Shown: positions 17,508 to 26,551, counted from the first letter of the stretch. The stretch is 64,000 nt of DNA from Chryseobacterium sp. Bi04 (GCF_918698085.1 NZ_CAKKLP010000001.1:744001-808000), one strand, 5' to 3'. The notes: generated by a model not told the origin, from the letters alone. A program made the numbers and translations.

Positions 17508-18440
17508 ATGAAACAACTTTTCTATTTTATTTTATTAATAGCAGGTTTTGCCTCAGTGCATTCCTGCAAAAATCTAGTGGATGAAGAAGGAAATCCATTA
17601 TTAGACCTGAATAACACGGGAGGATTAACCGGTCCCAGAGCATTATATAAAGAAATTACAGATAAAGATACATTAGCTGAATATCATTACAGCGGGCTTC
17701 TTGTGAATACAGTAATTATGGATAGTGCATCAATCACTAACATAATGTACAGTGGAGATAAGATCAGCCAGATCGCCTTTAATGGATTCCTTGATCTTGA
17801 CGGAAACGGGAGACTGGATAAGGATAGTGTTTCTTTTACCAGACTGCTTACTTATGGAAATACCGGAAGATTGGAAACGATTTCTGAAAACCGTTCTATC
17901 TTCAGAAGACCTCCCCCTGTGCCACCGGCTACTGACCCGGGGCCACAAACACTTCTCAGAAAGACAAAATCACTTTATAATGTAAGATACAGTGCTGCGA
18001 CAGCAAAACTGGATTCTATTATTATGAAAACAGGTCCGGATATTGCAGGAACACCATTTGCTTATGACAACTTCTCAAGAACAGCGTATACCTATTCCGG
18101 AGACAATGTTTCCAAAGTTATAAGACATTACGGTCCTATGGCCGGAGGAGTAATGGGAGCGGTTACTACAAAATACAGCTATGAATATTATGCTTATGAC
18201 AATGAGATCAGTCCGTTCACATTGTTACCATTGGCATACAAAATTTCAAGACTTTTGAATACAGATCTTAATGATAAAGAAAGTCTTATATTATCTCCGA
18301 ACAATCCTAAGAGATGGTCGTTTACAGATCTTACTCCACCTATTCCTAACCCGGTTGTAAAGAGTACAAATTACGTTTATGATCCACAGACCTATATGAC
18401 AAAAGGATATGGAGTAAACTATATTTACAAACCGCAATAA
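17508..18440 (+). CDS. lipoprotein, paralog 2 of a pair, unknown function
   Basis: 310 residues. A signal peptide ends in SVHSC (lipobox Cys about 20). The mature part carries repeated hairpin units, each a strand, a Gly/Asn turn and a strand (IMYSGDKISQIAFNG, LTYGNTGRLETISEN, TAYTYSGDNVSKVIRHYG), and closes with NYVYDPQTYMTKGYGVNYIYK. It shares this design and the SPNNP motif with the gene at 16553. A proline-rich RRPPPVPPATDPGP segment sits in the middle. Function unknown. It is followed by a terminator that overlaps the pth promoter. Confidence 0.8.
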   Translation: MKQLFYFILLIAGFASVHSCKNLVDEEGNPLLDLNNTGGLTGPRALYKEITDKDTLAEYHYSGLLVNTVIMDSASITNIMYSGDKISQIAFNGFLDLDGNGRLDKDSVSFTRLLTYGNTGRLETISENRSIFRRPPPVPPATDPGPQTLLRKTKSLYNVRYSAATAKLDSIIMKTGPDIAGTPFAYDNFSRTAYTYSGDNVSKVIRHYGPMAGGVMGAVTTKYSYEYYAYDNEISPFTLLPLAYKISRLLNTDLNDKESLILSPNNPKRWSFTDLTPPIPNPVVKSTNYVYDPQTYMTKGYGVNYIYKPQ

Positions 18441-18463
18441 CATTATTTTTAATAATATGTAAA

Positions 18464-18490
18464 CTCAACCTTCCGAAGGTTGAGTTTTTT
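18464..18490 (+). terminator. intrinsic terminator of lipoprotein gene 17508
   Basis: Inverted repeat CTCAACCTTC/GAAGGTTGAG (18464-18473 and 18475-18484; a 7-bp stem with a TTCCGAA loop is realistic), then TTTTTT. Confidence 0.85.
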
Positions 18491-18511
18491 ATTTTTTATC
18501 TCTTAATTTTG
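18480..18511 (+). promoter_or_regulatory. pth promoter
   Basis: TTG (18480-18482), 21 nt, TAATTTTG (18504-18511), with the ATG of pth at 18525. The -33 part lies inside the second arm of the upstream terminator. Confidence 0.55.
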
Positions 18512-18524
18512 CAAAAAATTTCTG

Positions 18525-19088
18525 ATGAAATATTTAATAGTCGGGCTGGGAAATAAAGGCTCAGAATACGAAAATACACGCCATAATATAGGATTCAAAG
18601 TTGCTGAAAAAATTGCGGAGACGCTTGATGTTTCTTTCAATACGGCTAATTTTGGATGGATGGCTGAAGGAAAACACAAAGGCAGGAAAGTTTTTGTGCT
18701 GAAACCGGATACTTATATGAATCTTTCAGGAAATGCTGTAAGATACTGGATGCAGAAAGAAAATATCCCGTTGGAGAATGTCCTCATTATAACAGATGAC
18801 CTTGCGCTTCCTTTCGGTACGCTGAGGATGAAAGGGAAAGGTTCTGACGCCGGGCATAATGGGCTTAAAAATATTAATGAAGTATTACAGACGCAAAGCT
18901 ACACAAGGCTCCGTTTTGGAATTTCTGCAGATTTTTCTGCAGGACGTCAGGTAGATTATGTATTAGGCACATGGAGCGGAGAAGAAGCAGAAAAGCTTAC
19001 CGAAAGAATTGAAATATTCTCTAAGGCGAGTCTTTCTTTTGTTTTTGCCGGATTGAATAACACGATGTCCGCATACAACGGAAAATAG
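18525..19088 (+). CDS. pth: peptidyl-tRNA hydrolase
   Basis: 187 residues, the normal length. It frees tRNA from peptidyl-tRNA dropped by ribosomes. Motifs: LIVGLGNKGSEYENTRHNIGF at the N-terminus with catalytic His (about 20), the PDTYMNLSGNAV loop (about 66-77), DDLALPFGTLRMKGKGSDAGHNGLK (Asp about 91, GHNGL about 111-115) and YTRLRFGIS. It is a cytoplasmic single-gene unit with its own promoter. The leader is only about 10 nt. Confidence 0.97.
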   Translation: MKYLIVGLGNKGSEYENTRHNIGFKVAEKIAETLDVSFNTANFGWMAEGKHKGRKVFVLKPDTYMNLSGNAVRYWMQKENIPLENVLIITDDLALPFGTLRMKGKGSDAGHNGLKNINEVLQTQSYTRLRFGISADFSAGRQVDYVLGTWSGEEAEKLTERIEIFSKASLSFVFAGLNNTMSAYNGK

Positions 19089-19115
19089 AGCTTGCTGCTA
19101 GTAATGATACGGAAA

Positions 19116-19146
19116 ATGAAAAAGGCCATCGCATTTCGATGGCCTT
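19116..19146 (-). terminator. terminator between pth and the carbonic anhydrase gene
   Basis: A 10-bp perfect stem AAGGCCATCG/CGATGGCCTT (19122-19131 and 19137-19146) with a 5-nt loop. The T-run is present on the minus strand, where it ends the carbonic anhydrase unit. On the plus strand the tail is not T-rich, but it may still stop pth transcripts. Confidence 0.8.
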
Positions 19147-19209
19147 ACTTATAATCGATCTTGAATTAAGTGTTGATCTTTGATCTTAATTCTATGATCA
19201 TGTTAATCT

Positions 19210-19845
19210 CTATAACCAGGTTACTGCACCTGTCTCAACGTTGTAATTCGCTCCAACGATTTTAATCTTACCCTCATTCTCAAGGTTACGAAGGGTTGAA
19301 CTTTGCTTACGGATATCTTCAATGGCGCATCTTACATTCTGCTGATTAAGCCTTTCCAAAAGTGAGCTGTTTTTTGATGAACGCTCTTCGTTTTCCTCAA
19401 TTATTTGGTTAATGATAGGGTCAAAATGGTTGATAAGGTGGTTGAGGTTATCCATTCCCAGCCCTTCAATCTGTGCTGCATCAAGACCTCCTTTTAAGGC
19501 GCCGCATTTAGTATGGCCTAAAACCACGATAAGTTTGGAACCGGCCACATTACAGCCAAATTCCATTGATCCCAGAATGTCCTGGTTAACAAAATTACCG
19601 GCAATTCTGATGCTGAAAACATCTCCCAATCCCTGATCAAAAATAAGTTCTGCAGAAGTACGGCTGTCTATGCAGCTTAAAACTACCGCAAAAGGCCACT
19701 GTCCCTCACGTGTAGCATTTACCTGCTCCAGAAGGTCCCTGTTAGCCTTAAGATTATTTACAAATCTTTGATTTCCTTCTTTCAAAAAATCTAATGCTTT
19801 TTCAGGAGTAATCGTCGATTGGGTTTCGTATGTATGTGCTTTCAT
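19210..19845 (-). CDS. beta-carbonic anhydrase
   Basis: 211 residues. It interconverts CO2 and bicarbonate. The zinc ligands are visible: Cys58, His111 and Cys114, with the catalytic dyad Asp60-Arg62 (motif SCIDSR, then VLGHTKCGAL). There is no signal peptide, so it acts in the cytoplasm. It lies directly after the SulP gene in the same direction (56-bp gap), and a second, different beta-carbonic anhydrase stands at the front of the cluster. The layout suggests that it supplies or uses bicarbonate moved by the transporter. Confidence 0.93.
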   Translation of the reverse strand: MKAHTYETQSTITPEKALDFLKEGNQRFVNNLKANRDLLEQVNATREGQWPFAVVLSCIDSRTSAELIFDQGLGDVFSIRIAGNFVNQDILGSMEFGCNVAGSKLIVVLGHTKCGALKGGLDAAQIEGLGMDNLNHLINHFDPIINQIIEENEERSSKNSSLLERLNQQNVRCAIEDIRKQSSTLRNLENEGKIKIVGANYNVETGAVTWL

Positions 19846-19901
19846 ATAGTATGTAATTGTTTTTTGAATTTAAATTAAAAAAAAGTTGATGGGCAATGAG
19901 A

Positions 19902-21494
19902 TTACATTGCTCTTTTATGGGTAACCAGAATATGGGAATCTTCACTTCTTTCATAATCTCTGTATGAAGTTTTGAAGCCTAAAAGTTCTACCATGATGTC
20001 CTGTTCCTTTGCGCGGATATTGGCAAAGTCCTGAATCATCTCCAGCACATCAGTCGCAATATATGATGTACTTCTGGCATCGATAGTTACCGTAGAATTT
20101 GGTTTAATATTTTTAAGTGTTTTTTTGATCGCTGCCTTATTTAAAAATGAAACTTCCTCAGCTAATTTGATGTTGATTCCATCGGCATCATCCAGCTTTT
20201 CGCGGCTTAGATAATAAGCTCTTTTCATATTTCCCTGAAGGATATAGAAAACAGAGATGGCAAGACCAATTCCCACTCCTTTTAATAGATCTGTTGCTAC
20301 AACAGCTGCAACAGTTGCTACAAATGGAATAAACTGGAATTTTCCTAGATGCCAGAAATGCTTAAACGTAGCAGGTTTTGCCAGTTTATATCCAACTAAA
20401 ATTAATACCGCAGCCAACGTAGCTAGTGGAATTAGATTAAGAATGACAGGAATAGTAAGTACACAGATCAGTAAGAAAACCCCATGAATAATAGCCGATA
20501 TTTTAGAAGTTGCCCCTGCATTTGCATTGGCAGAACTTCTTACTACAACAGAAGTCATGGGAAGTCCACCAATGAATGAACTGATCAAATTCCCTATTCC
20601 CTGCGCTTTAAGCTCAAGATTAGTATCAGTAATTCTTCGCTGTCTGTCTAATCTGTCTGATGCTTCAATACAAAGCAGGGTTTCAATAGAGGCTACAATA
20701 GCAATAGTTGCTCCTACGATCCATACTTTTGGATTAGTAAAGCCATTAAAATCAGGAGTGACAATCAGGTTTTTAAAATCATCCAGAGACTGTGGAACAG
20801 GTAAAGAAACCAAGTGCTGGGTTTCTATAGCCAATGAGCTTCCTGCCATTTTAAACAGTTGATTTAAAATAATACTCGCAATTACTGCAACCAAAGCGCC
20901 TGGAAGCATTTTCATTCTTTTCAGTACATGAATTTTATCCCATGCAATAAGAATAGCTACAGAAACTAAAGTGACAATAATAGCCCCGGGCTGGATTGCC
21001 CCAAATAATTCTGTAAAATATCCGAAGTTTAAGCCGTTGTCGAAAATAGATTCATGGCCTTCATAATCTTTATCGAATCCTAAAGCATGTGGGATCTGTT
21101 TCAGAATAATAATGATTCCTATGGCGGCAAGCATTCCTTCGATAACGTTGTTGGGGAAATAGTTGGAAATACTTCCTGCCCTTACAAATCCTAGAATTAA
21201 TTGAATCAGTCCTGCAATGATCCCGGCACATAGAAAGAGCTCAAATGCGCCAAGGTCTGTTATAGCCGTTAAAACTATAGCCGTTAAACCTGCAGCAGGC
21301 CCTGAAACTGAAATATTTGAATTACTGAGGAATCCTACGACCAGGCCGCCTACAATACCCGAAATAATTCCGGATAAAGGTGGAGCGCCTGAAGCTAAAG
21401 CAATTCCTAAACATAGTGGGAGTGCCACTAAAAATACCACGAGTCCTGAAGGAATATTCTCCTTAATTCCTCCTATTAATGATGTCTTTTTCAT
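19902..21494 (-). CDS. SulP-family anion transporter with STAS domain
   Basis: 530 residues. About 12 or more membrane segments occupy residues 12-430, with the SulP signatures SGPAAGLTAIV (about 62-72) and GLPMTSVVVRSSANANAGA (about 310-330). A short STAS-like domain follows (about 435-525, TVTIDARSTSYIATDVLEMI). SulP proteins import sulfate, bicarbonate or other anions with H+ or Na+. Placement between two carbonic anhydrases points to bicarbonate or another inorganic carbon role, as in BicA-type systems. That is inference from context. Confidence 0.9.
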   Translation of the reverse strand: MKKTSLIGGIKENIPSGLVVFLVALPLCLGIALASGAPPLSGIISGIVGGLVVGFLSNSNISVSGPAAGLTAIVLTAITDLGAFELFLCAGIIAGLIQLILGFVRAGSISNYFPNNVIEGMLAAIGIIIILKQIPHALGFDKDYEGHESIFDNGLNFGYFTELFGAIQPGAIIVTLVSVAILIAWDKIHVLKRMKMLPGALVAVIASIILNQLFKMAGSSLAIETQHLVSLPVPQSLDDFKNLIVTPDFNGFTNPKVWIVGATIAIVASIETLLCIEASDRLDRQRRITDTNLELKAQGIGNLISSFIGGLPMTSVVVRSSANANAGATSKISAIIHGVFLLICVLTIPVILNLIPLATLAAVLILVGYKLAKPATFKHFWHLGKFQFIPFVATVAAVVATDLLKGVGIGLAISVFYILQGNMKRAYYLSREKLDDADGINIKLAEEVSFLNKAAIKKTLKNIKPNSTVTIDARSTSYIATDVLEMIQDFANIRAKEQDIMVELLGFKTSYRDYERSEDSHILVTHKRAM

Positions 21495-21639
21495 GATGTG
21501 AAGCTGTGAGAAATAACCGGCTTATTCTCTGTGAATAAGTCTGTTATAAAAGTTGAAAAATTTTAATTTTTAAAGTACATGTGTATTCAATATCAAAAAA
21601 CTGATAGAGAATAGGTATCAAAAAAATCTAACTATGGAG

Positions 21640-21939
21640 TTAAGCTTCCGGAGGAGGAGAAAATATAGTAAGTAAGGGAGATAGATGAAAAGAATCATCT
21701 ACCAGCACAAAAGACCTTCCCAGAAAATCGGGTTCCGAAAACTTGAGATAATCAAATACATTCAATGTTTTCGGAATAGCCTTTTCGTAAACAATAAAAG
21801 AAGACGGATGAGAATGTGGTTCTTCTTCGTTCACTATTATATTGGTTCTCAGAATATCCCAGCCCGCAACCGCAGCAATGCTTGGCAGCGCTGTAAAATT
21901 CAGAAAAATCGTTAATACAATAATACTCCAGAACTTCAT
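21640..21939 (-). CDS. small secreted protein in the carbonic anhydrase cluster
   Basis: 99 residues. An N-terminal signal peptide or anchor (MKFWSIIVLTIFLNFTALPSIAA) is followed by a short polar domain with EEEPHSHPSS (two His in an acidic setting) and a C-terminal FSPPPEA. I know no named family. It sits 21 bp downstream of one carbonic anhydrase and upstream of SulP in the same direction, so it is probably co-transcribed. Metal binding by the HSH segment is only a suggestion. Confidence 0.65.
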   Translation of the reverse strand: MKFWSIIVLTIFLNFTALPSIAAVAGWDILRTNIIVNEEEPHSHPSSFIVYEKAIPKTLNVFDYLKFSEPDFLGRSFVLVDDSFHLSPLLTIFSPPPEA

Positions 21940-21960
21940 TTCACATTCTTTTTAGAAAAA

Positions 21961-22629
21961 CTACTTTGTTTTTCTACTCATGACCCAGTCTGAACTTGTA
22001 AGGTTATAAATTTTCTGGATGTCTTTTAAGATTTTCTCAAAATCAATATCCAGATCAATAATTTTACCGGTTCTAAGGTCAAATACCCAGCCGTGTACCA
22101 CAGGATACTCTTCTAAGATGTATCTTTCCTGTACACAGGCCATTTTGATCACGTTGATGCACTGCTCCTGAACATTAAGTTCTACAAGTTTGTCATAACG
22201 TTTGTTTTCGTCTTCAATAGAATCAAGTTCAGCCTGATGCAATCTGTAAACATCACGGATGTTTCTCAGCCAAGGATTTAACAATCCCAAATCCTGAGGA
22301 GTCATCGCTGCTTTTACACCACCGCAGTTGTAATGTCCACATACAATAATATGTTTTACTCTAAGATGTTCTACAGCATATTGAATTACTGCTGTAGAGC
22401 TCATATCTAAAGTATTGACAACATTGGCTATATTTCTGTGAACAAAAACTTCGCCCGGTTTTGCACCCATCAGTTCTTCCGCTGTGGCCCTGCTGTCTGA
22501 ACATCCGATATACAAATAGTCAGGATGCTGAGTTTTTGCCAGCTCTTCGAAGAAGTGTGGATCTTCTGATACTTTGGATTCTACCCATTTCTTATTGTTT
22601 TCAAAAATAACCTCGTACGATTGTGACAT
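21961..22629 (-). CDS. can: beta-carbonic anhydrase (Can type)
   Basis: 222 residues, the length and pattern of E. coli Can. Zinc ligands Cys43, His99 and Cys102, and dyad Asp45-Arg47 (GCSDSR, VCGHYNCGGV). EVFVHRNIANVV is the usual core strand. It is a cytoplasmic enzyme that supplies bicarbonate for carboxylases. It is first gene of the minus-strand inorganic-carbon cluster. A possible promoter TATTTTTG lies at 22711-22718 on the minus strand. The gene symbol is given by resemblance to Can; the second copy at 19210 is a different subtype. Confidence 0.93.
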   Translation of the reverse strand: MSQSYEVIFENNKKWVESKVSEDPHFFEELAKTQHPDYLYIGCSDSRATAEELMGAKPGEVFVHRNIANVVNTLDMSSTAVIQYAVEHLRVKHIIVCGHYNCGGVKAAMTPQDLGLLNPWLRNIRDVYRLHQAELDSIEDENKRYDKLVELNVQEQCINVIKMACVQERYILEEYPVVHGWVFDLRTGKIIDLDIDFEKILKDIQKIYNLTSSDWVMSRKTK

Positions 22630-23011
22630 AATTTTAAATTTTTAAAAGTTTATAATTATTTATTTCGTTTAAATTATTTTCAAAATCAATAGACTAAATC
22701 AATAATTATACAAAAATATAATTTTTGTCGAAGAATTGATGTGTTTTAACAAAGTTTAATATTAAAATATGCTTAAAATCATGTCTGATAAAATATGCTT
22801 TGTCTTACTGTCAATGTAGGCTGTCCTATAATTCAAACGTTTAAATCTAAGTTAAAATTACAAAGTATAAATTAGAATTTTGAATTTGAGATTAAATATT
22901 CTTAATTTTCTGTTCCTCAGAAGAACTGCAGGTCATCATATTCAAAATAAATAACCATATACTGTGGAAAAAAGAATAAATTAAGGTCCTGATTTTAACC
23001 TTATATTTTCA
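22630..23011. other. divergent intergenic region between can and the AraC-type regulator
   Basis: About 380 AT-rich bases that must hold promoters for both directions. For the minus strand TATTTTTG (22711-22718) is a candidate -7 element, giving a leader of about 75-80 nt. No clean element was seen in front of the AraC-type gene. No conserved RNA structure was recognised. Confidence 0.4.
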
Positions 23012-24127
23012 ATGGAGGATTTCGATCTGGGAATATTTTATTGGGCAGGAATTTTTATTGCCTGGTTTTCATCTTTTCTTATCTTGGGAAAGCAGAAAAA
23101 GAAAACAGTAGATTTTCTTTTGGCTTTTTGGTTTCTGATTATAGGATTTCATCTTGTTTTTTTTGTGTTGTTCCGTTCGGGAGGCTATTTAAAGTTTCCT
23201 TATCTCATTGGATTTGAAATTCCTTTTCCTTTCATGCATGGGCCGATGTTATATTTGTATATTCTGAGCCTGACAGGTAGAAATACGGGGAAAAAGATTT
23301 GGCTATTGCATTGGGTGCCTGTTGTGATAATTTATATGATTTTACTTCAGTTTTTGCTGCTGTCTCCACAAGATAGGATGACGGTTTACCAGAATAAAGG
23401 TAAGGGGTATGAGGTGTTGAGTGATGTGATCAAATTTTTAATGATCTTGTCCGGAATTTTGTATGTGGGCTTAAGTCTTCTTGCAGTCAGAAAATATAAA
23501 AAAGAAATTTCCAATCAATACTCCAATACCGAAAAGATTAACCTGAATTGGTCATATTATCTGATTACAGGGATTGCGTTAATATGGATTGCTGTTATCA
23601 TAAAGAATGATATTCTTATTTTTTCCATGGTTGTTTTGTTTATTCTGGTAGCGGCTTACTTCGGTATCAGTCGTGTGGGGATTTTGGATTTGCCTGTTGT
23701 AGCTGATGTTTCAGGTGAAAAAGAACCTGATGTTGAAGTGGTAAAGTACCAGAAAAACTCTCCGGGATTTGATGTTATACAAGCTATTTATGAAAAGCTT
23801 GTGTATAAGATGGAGTATGAAAAGCTGTACAAAGATCCGGACCTGAATCTGAACCATGTGGCCCAGCTGTTGGATGTTCATCCGAACCTACTATCGCAGA
23901 CCATTAATTCTTTGGAGAACAAAAATTTTTATGACTATATCAACCGGCAGCGGATTGAGGAGTTTAAAAGAATAGCAATACTTCCTGAAAACCAAAAGTA
24001 CACGATTTTATCACTGGCCTTTGAAAGTGGGTTCAATTCCAAGACCTCATTTAACCGGAATTTTAAAAAATATATGAATTGTTCTCCAAGAGAATTTCTA
24101 AAAAGCAAAAATCTTACGTTGGAATAG
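23012..24127 (+). CDS. membrane-anchored AraC-family transcriptional regulator
   Basis: 371 residues. The first 230 contain about seven hydrophobic membrane segments. They are followed by a short linker and a C-terminal AraC-type DNA-binding domain with two helix-turn-helix units (about 270-371: LNLNHVAQLLDVHPNLLSQTINS and ILSLAFESGFNSKTSFNRNFKKY, then CSPREF). This is the common Bacteroidota design in which a membrane sensor is fused to the DNA-binding part. The signal is unknown. The DUF2306 gene 103 bp downstream in the same direction is the obvious candidate target. Confidence 0.9.
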   Translation: MEDFDLGIFYWAGIFIAWFSSFLILGKQKKKTVDFLLAFWFLIIGFHLVFFVLFRSGGYLKFPYLIGFEIPFPFMHGPMLYLYILSLTGRNTGKKIWLLHWVPVVIIYMILLQFLLLSPQDRMTVYQNKGKGYEVLSDVIKFLMILSGILYVGLSLLAVRKYKKEISNQYSNTEKINLNWSYYLITGIALIWIAVIIKNDILIFSMVVLFILVAAYFGISRVGILDLPVVADVSGEKEPDVEVVKYQKNSPGFDVIQAIYEKLVYKMEYEKLYKDPDLNLNHVAQLLDVHPNLLSQTINSLENKNFYDYINRQRIEEFKRIAILPENQKYTILSLAFESGFNSKTSFNRNFKKYMNCSPREFLKSKNLTLE

Positions 24128-24151
24128 TAAGTGTCAGTTAATAAGTGATAT

Positions 24152-24159
24152 TATATTTG
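24152..24159 (+). promoter_or_regulatory. -7 promoter element of the DUF2306 gene
   Basis: TATATTTG, 71 bp upstream of the ATG at 24231, leaving a leader of about 67 nt. No TTG lies at the usual -33 distance, which would fit a promoter that needs an activator. Confidence 0.45.
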
Positions 24160-24230
24160 TTTCATCTTTCATTTTGGAACAGTTGAACCTTTCTTTATGT
24201 CCATTTTTACAGAAAATTTAATCAACTGTC

Positions 24231-24839
24231 ATGAAGAAACTCTTATTTGTAATCCTATGTATTTTTGCATTGCTTATGGGTGTCTATCCTTTAATTTATG
24301 TTTTTGTTGAACATAAAAATACTTTTCTAGGTTCTAAATCATTGGAGATACTTCAAAATACAATTTGGAAAACTGCATTTTTTGCTCATATTATTTTTGG
24401 TGGAATTTCCCTCTTCATTGGCTGGCGTCAGTTTGGGAGCAAGTTCAGAAATAAATATGTAAAGTTGCACAAATTCATTGGAAAATTCTACGTAGCCGCA
24501 GTGCTGATAAGTTCTGTTTCGTCTATCTATATAGGAATGTACGCCAACGGAGGAATTGTATCATCTGTTGGATTTGTTTGCCTGGGAATTATTTGGCTGA
24601 TTACCACTTTGGTAGCAGTAGTCTATATAACCAAAGGTAACGTAGTAAAGCATCAACAATTTATGGTATACAGCTATGCCTGTACCTTTGCTGCAGTGAC
24701 ATTAAGAATCTGGTTTCCTGTTTTAAAGAGTATTACACAGGATCCTGACAATTCCTACATTGCTGTAGCCTGGTTATGCTGGCTTCCCAATCTTTTGGTA
24801 GCGTATCTTATTAATAAAAAGAATGTGGTGGCCGGTTAA
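24231..24839 (+). CDS. DUF2306-type membrane protein
   Basis: 202 residues with about six membrane segments. Histidines sit in or near membrane helices: FFAHIIFGGISLFIGWRQF, VKLHKFIGKFY and VKHQQFMVYSYACTFAAVTLR. This is the DUF2306 pattern, which resembles di-heme membrane cytochromes. A heme role is inference. It lies after the AraC-type regulator. Its stop codon overlaps the stop of the minus-strand acetyltransferase by 4 bp (convergent). Confidence 0.85.
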   Translation: MKKLLFVILCIFALLMGVYPLIYVFVEHKNTFLGSKSLEILQNTIWKTAFFAHIIFGGISLFIGWRQFGSKFRNKYVKLHKFIGKFYVAAVLISSVSSIYIGMYANGGIVSSVGFVCLGIIWLITTLVAVVYITKGNVVKHQQFMVYSYACTFAAVTLRIWFPVLKSITQDPDNSYIAVAWLCWLPNLLVAYLINKKNVVAG

Positions 24840-25390
24840 ACTTTATTGTTGATATAGCCGTTCGTCGCCTCTGTAGTAGGGTAGATCTTTCCGGGATTTC
24901 CCATTACCATAGAATCATCAGGTACGTCAAAATTGACGTAAGAATTAGGGGCAATCAATACATTGTTTCCAATGTTGATACTCCCTACAATCACTGCGTT
25001 GGGGCCAATCCATACTTCATCACCAATCACTGGAAACCCTTCATTCTTTCCACGGTTCTGCTGTCCGATGGTTACACCCTGTGCTATATTGCAGTTTTTT
25101 CCAATTCTGGTTTTGGGATTGATAACCAATGCTCCGAAATGCCCCAGATACAGTCCTTCCCCGATTTCAGTCTCGGGATAGATCTGGAAACCGTATTTTA
25201 TCTGAAAATGCCTCAAAACAATTCTCCAGAATAAACCGGAAATGGCTTTTTTATTGCTTTTCTGGGCTTTTCTAAATAAATAAACATAGTGGAGGTTAGG
25301 ATTGATACATTTTTTCCAAATTTCAAAAGTAGAAAGCCATTTGCCGCTTTCCCTGTAAAAATCTTTCTGTATTGCTGTGTAATCTGGCAT
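24836..25390 (-). CDS. serine acetyltransferase-like hexapeptide acyltransferase
   Basis: 184 residues. The N-terminal helical part resembles CysE-type enzymes. A left-handed beta-helix follows from about 70 (INPKTRIGKNCNIAQGVTIG, VIGDEVWIGPNAVIVG, NIGNNVLIAPNSYV) and ends in DDSMVMGNPGKI. Enzymes of this shape acetylate serine or sugars. The position at the edge of the polysaccharide locus, 9 bp after a GT4 gene, favours a sugar or polysaccharide acetyltransferase over cysteine synthesis. Confidence 0.85.
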   Translation of the reverse strand: MPDYTAIQKDFYRESGKWLSTFEIWKKCINPNLHYVYLFRKAQKSNKKAISGLFWRIVLRHFQIKYGFQIYPETEIGEGLYLGHFGALVINPKTRIGKNCNIAQGVTIGQQNRGKNEGFPVIGDEVWIGPNAVIVGSINIGNNVLIAPNSYVNFDVPDDSMVMGNPGKIYPTTEATNGYINNKV

Positions 25391-25399
25391 AACAAAATA

Positions 25400-26551
25400 T
25401 TATACTTCATCAATAATTTCCTGAAGATGTGCTACCGATTTCTGAAGCACAAATGGAAGATCTGCTGCTGCAGTTTCCTTTTCAAACTGTTGTGCAATCT
25501 CCTTATTGAGAAGGAACTTTTTCATCCCTTCATAGATTCCGTCTTCTGAATTAGGAGTAATGAGGCCCAGTTTTCCGTCCTGCAGAAGATCTTTGATTCC
25601 TGAAACATCTGTGGAAATTACAGGTTTATCCAGGATAAGAGCTTCTGCAATAATGGTAGGGAATCCTTCATGTCGGGATGACATGACATAAAAATCAGAT
25701 TTTTTAAGATATGGATAAGGGTTACTTCTGAAGCCAAGCATCTTTACCGTCTCATGAAGTCCCAATTGATTAAGCTTTGCCTGGATATTCTCAAAATCAA
25801 ATCCATCACCAATAATGATGATCTGATGTTTTAATCCTTCATCCATTAATTTTTTATGAACATCCAAAAGCCTGTCATAGCCTTTTTGAGGATACACCGT
25901 GCCTATGGTTATAAAGGTTGGAAGATCCTTTGAAAAAGGGTAGTCATTAATTTCAGCTTCAGCTTTCTGGAGAGTATCCTGAGAGTCAATGGGGTTAAAG
26001 ATCTTAACAACAGCCTGTTTTTCTTTTTCATTACGGGCCAGCTTCTGCATTTCCTCTTTAAGCTTGTTGGAAATAACCAGGATTCTGTCAAATTTGAAAA
26101 ATTGCCTGATGACATCCGGAGTGTATTCTTTCAGATTAAAGATGTCATTCTGAACCCAGATGATCTTTTTGGAATCCTTTTGCGGGCTGGATAGTACCTC
26201 TCTGTACATTCCATGGATAGCCGCTATTTCTACATCGTATTTTTTATTTTTCAGTATAAATGTATAGAGAAGGGATGGGAACATCAGAAACATTTTCTGA
26301 TAAAGTACTCTGAATGCCTTTACCGGAATTTCATGAGGCCTGTTGGTGGTAATCATTTCTCCTTTCAAAAGGTAGTATAGGTTGACCCATGACGGAATTT
26401 CCTTGATGTACATTCCTGTATACAGGTTAATCAAAAGATCAACTTCATATTTATCTTTGGGAAGGTTTTTAAGAAAGTTGGCCAGAACTTTTTCTGCACC
26501 ACCATGGCGAAGGGAACCGATTCTAATGAGAATTTTCTTTTTTTCAGACAT
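25400..26551 (-). CDS. glycosyltransferase family 4
   Basis: 383 residues, GT-B fold. The N-terminal RIGSLRHGGAEKVLANFL motif is seen at about 8-25. The C-terminal nucleotide-sugar part has ITIGTVYPQKGYDRLLD (about 215-230) and the retaining E-x7-E motif as SSRHEGFPTIIAEALI (about 298-313). It adds one sugar from an NDP-sugar to a growing glycan at the cytoplasmic face. It abuts the downstream acetyltransferase gene and begins right at the stop of the upstream one. It is paralogous to the GT4 at 28412. Confidence 0.9.
   Translation of the reverse strand: MSEKKKILIRIGSLRHGGAEKVLANFLKNLPKDKYEVDLLINLYTGMYIKEIPSWVNLYYLLKGEMITTNRPHEIPVKAFRVLYQKMFLMFPSLLYTFILKNKKYDVEIAAIHGMYREVLSSPQKDSKKIIWVQNDIFNLKEYTPDVIRQFFKFDRILVISNKLKEEMQKLARNEKEKQAVVKIFNPIDSQDTLQKAEAEINDYPFSKDLPTFITIGTVYPQKGYDRLLDVHKKLMDEGLKHQIIIIGDGFDFENIQAKLNQLGLHETVKMLGFRSNPYPYLKKSDFYVMSSRHEGFPTIIAEALILDKPVISTDVSGIKDLLQDGKLGLITPNSEDGIYEGMKKFLLNKEIAQQFEKETAAADLPFVLQKSVAHLQEIIDEV

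Noticed and set aside
20257..21501. Three plus-strand frames opposite the SulP gene
   Set aside because: Antisense shadows of a hydrophobic membrane protein.
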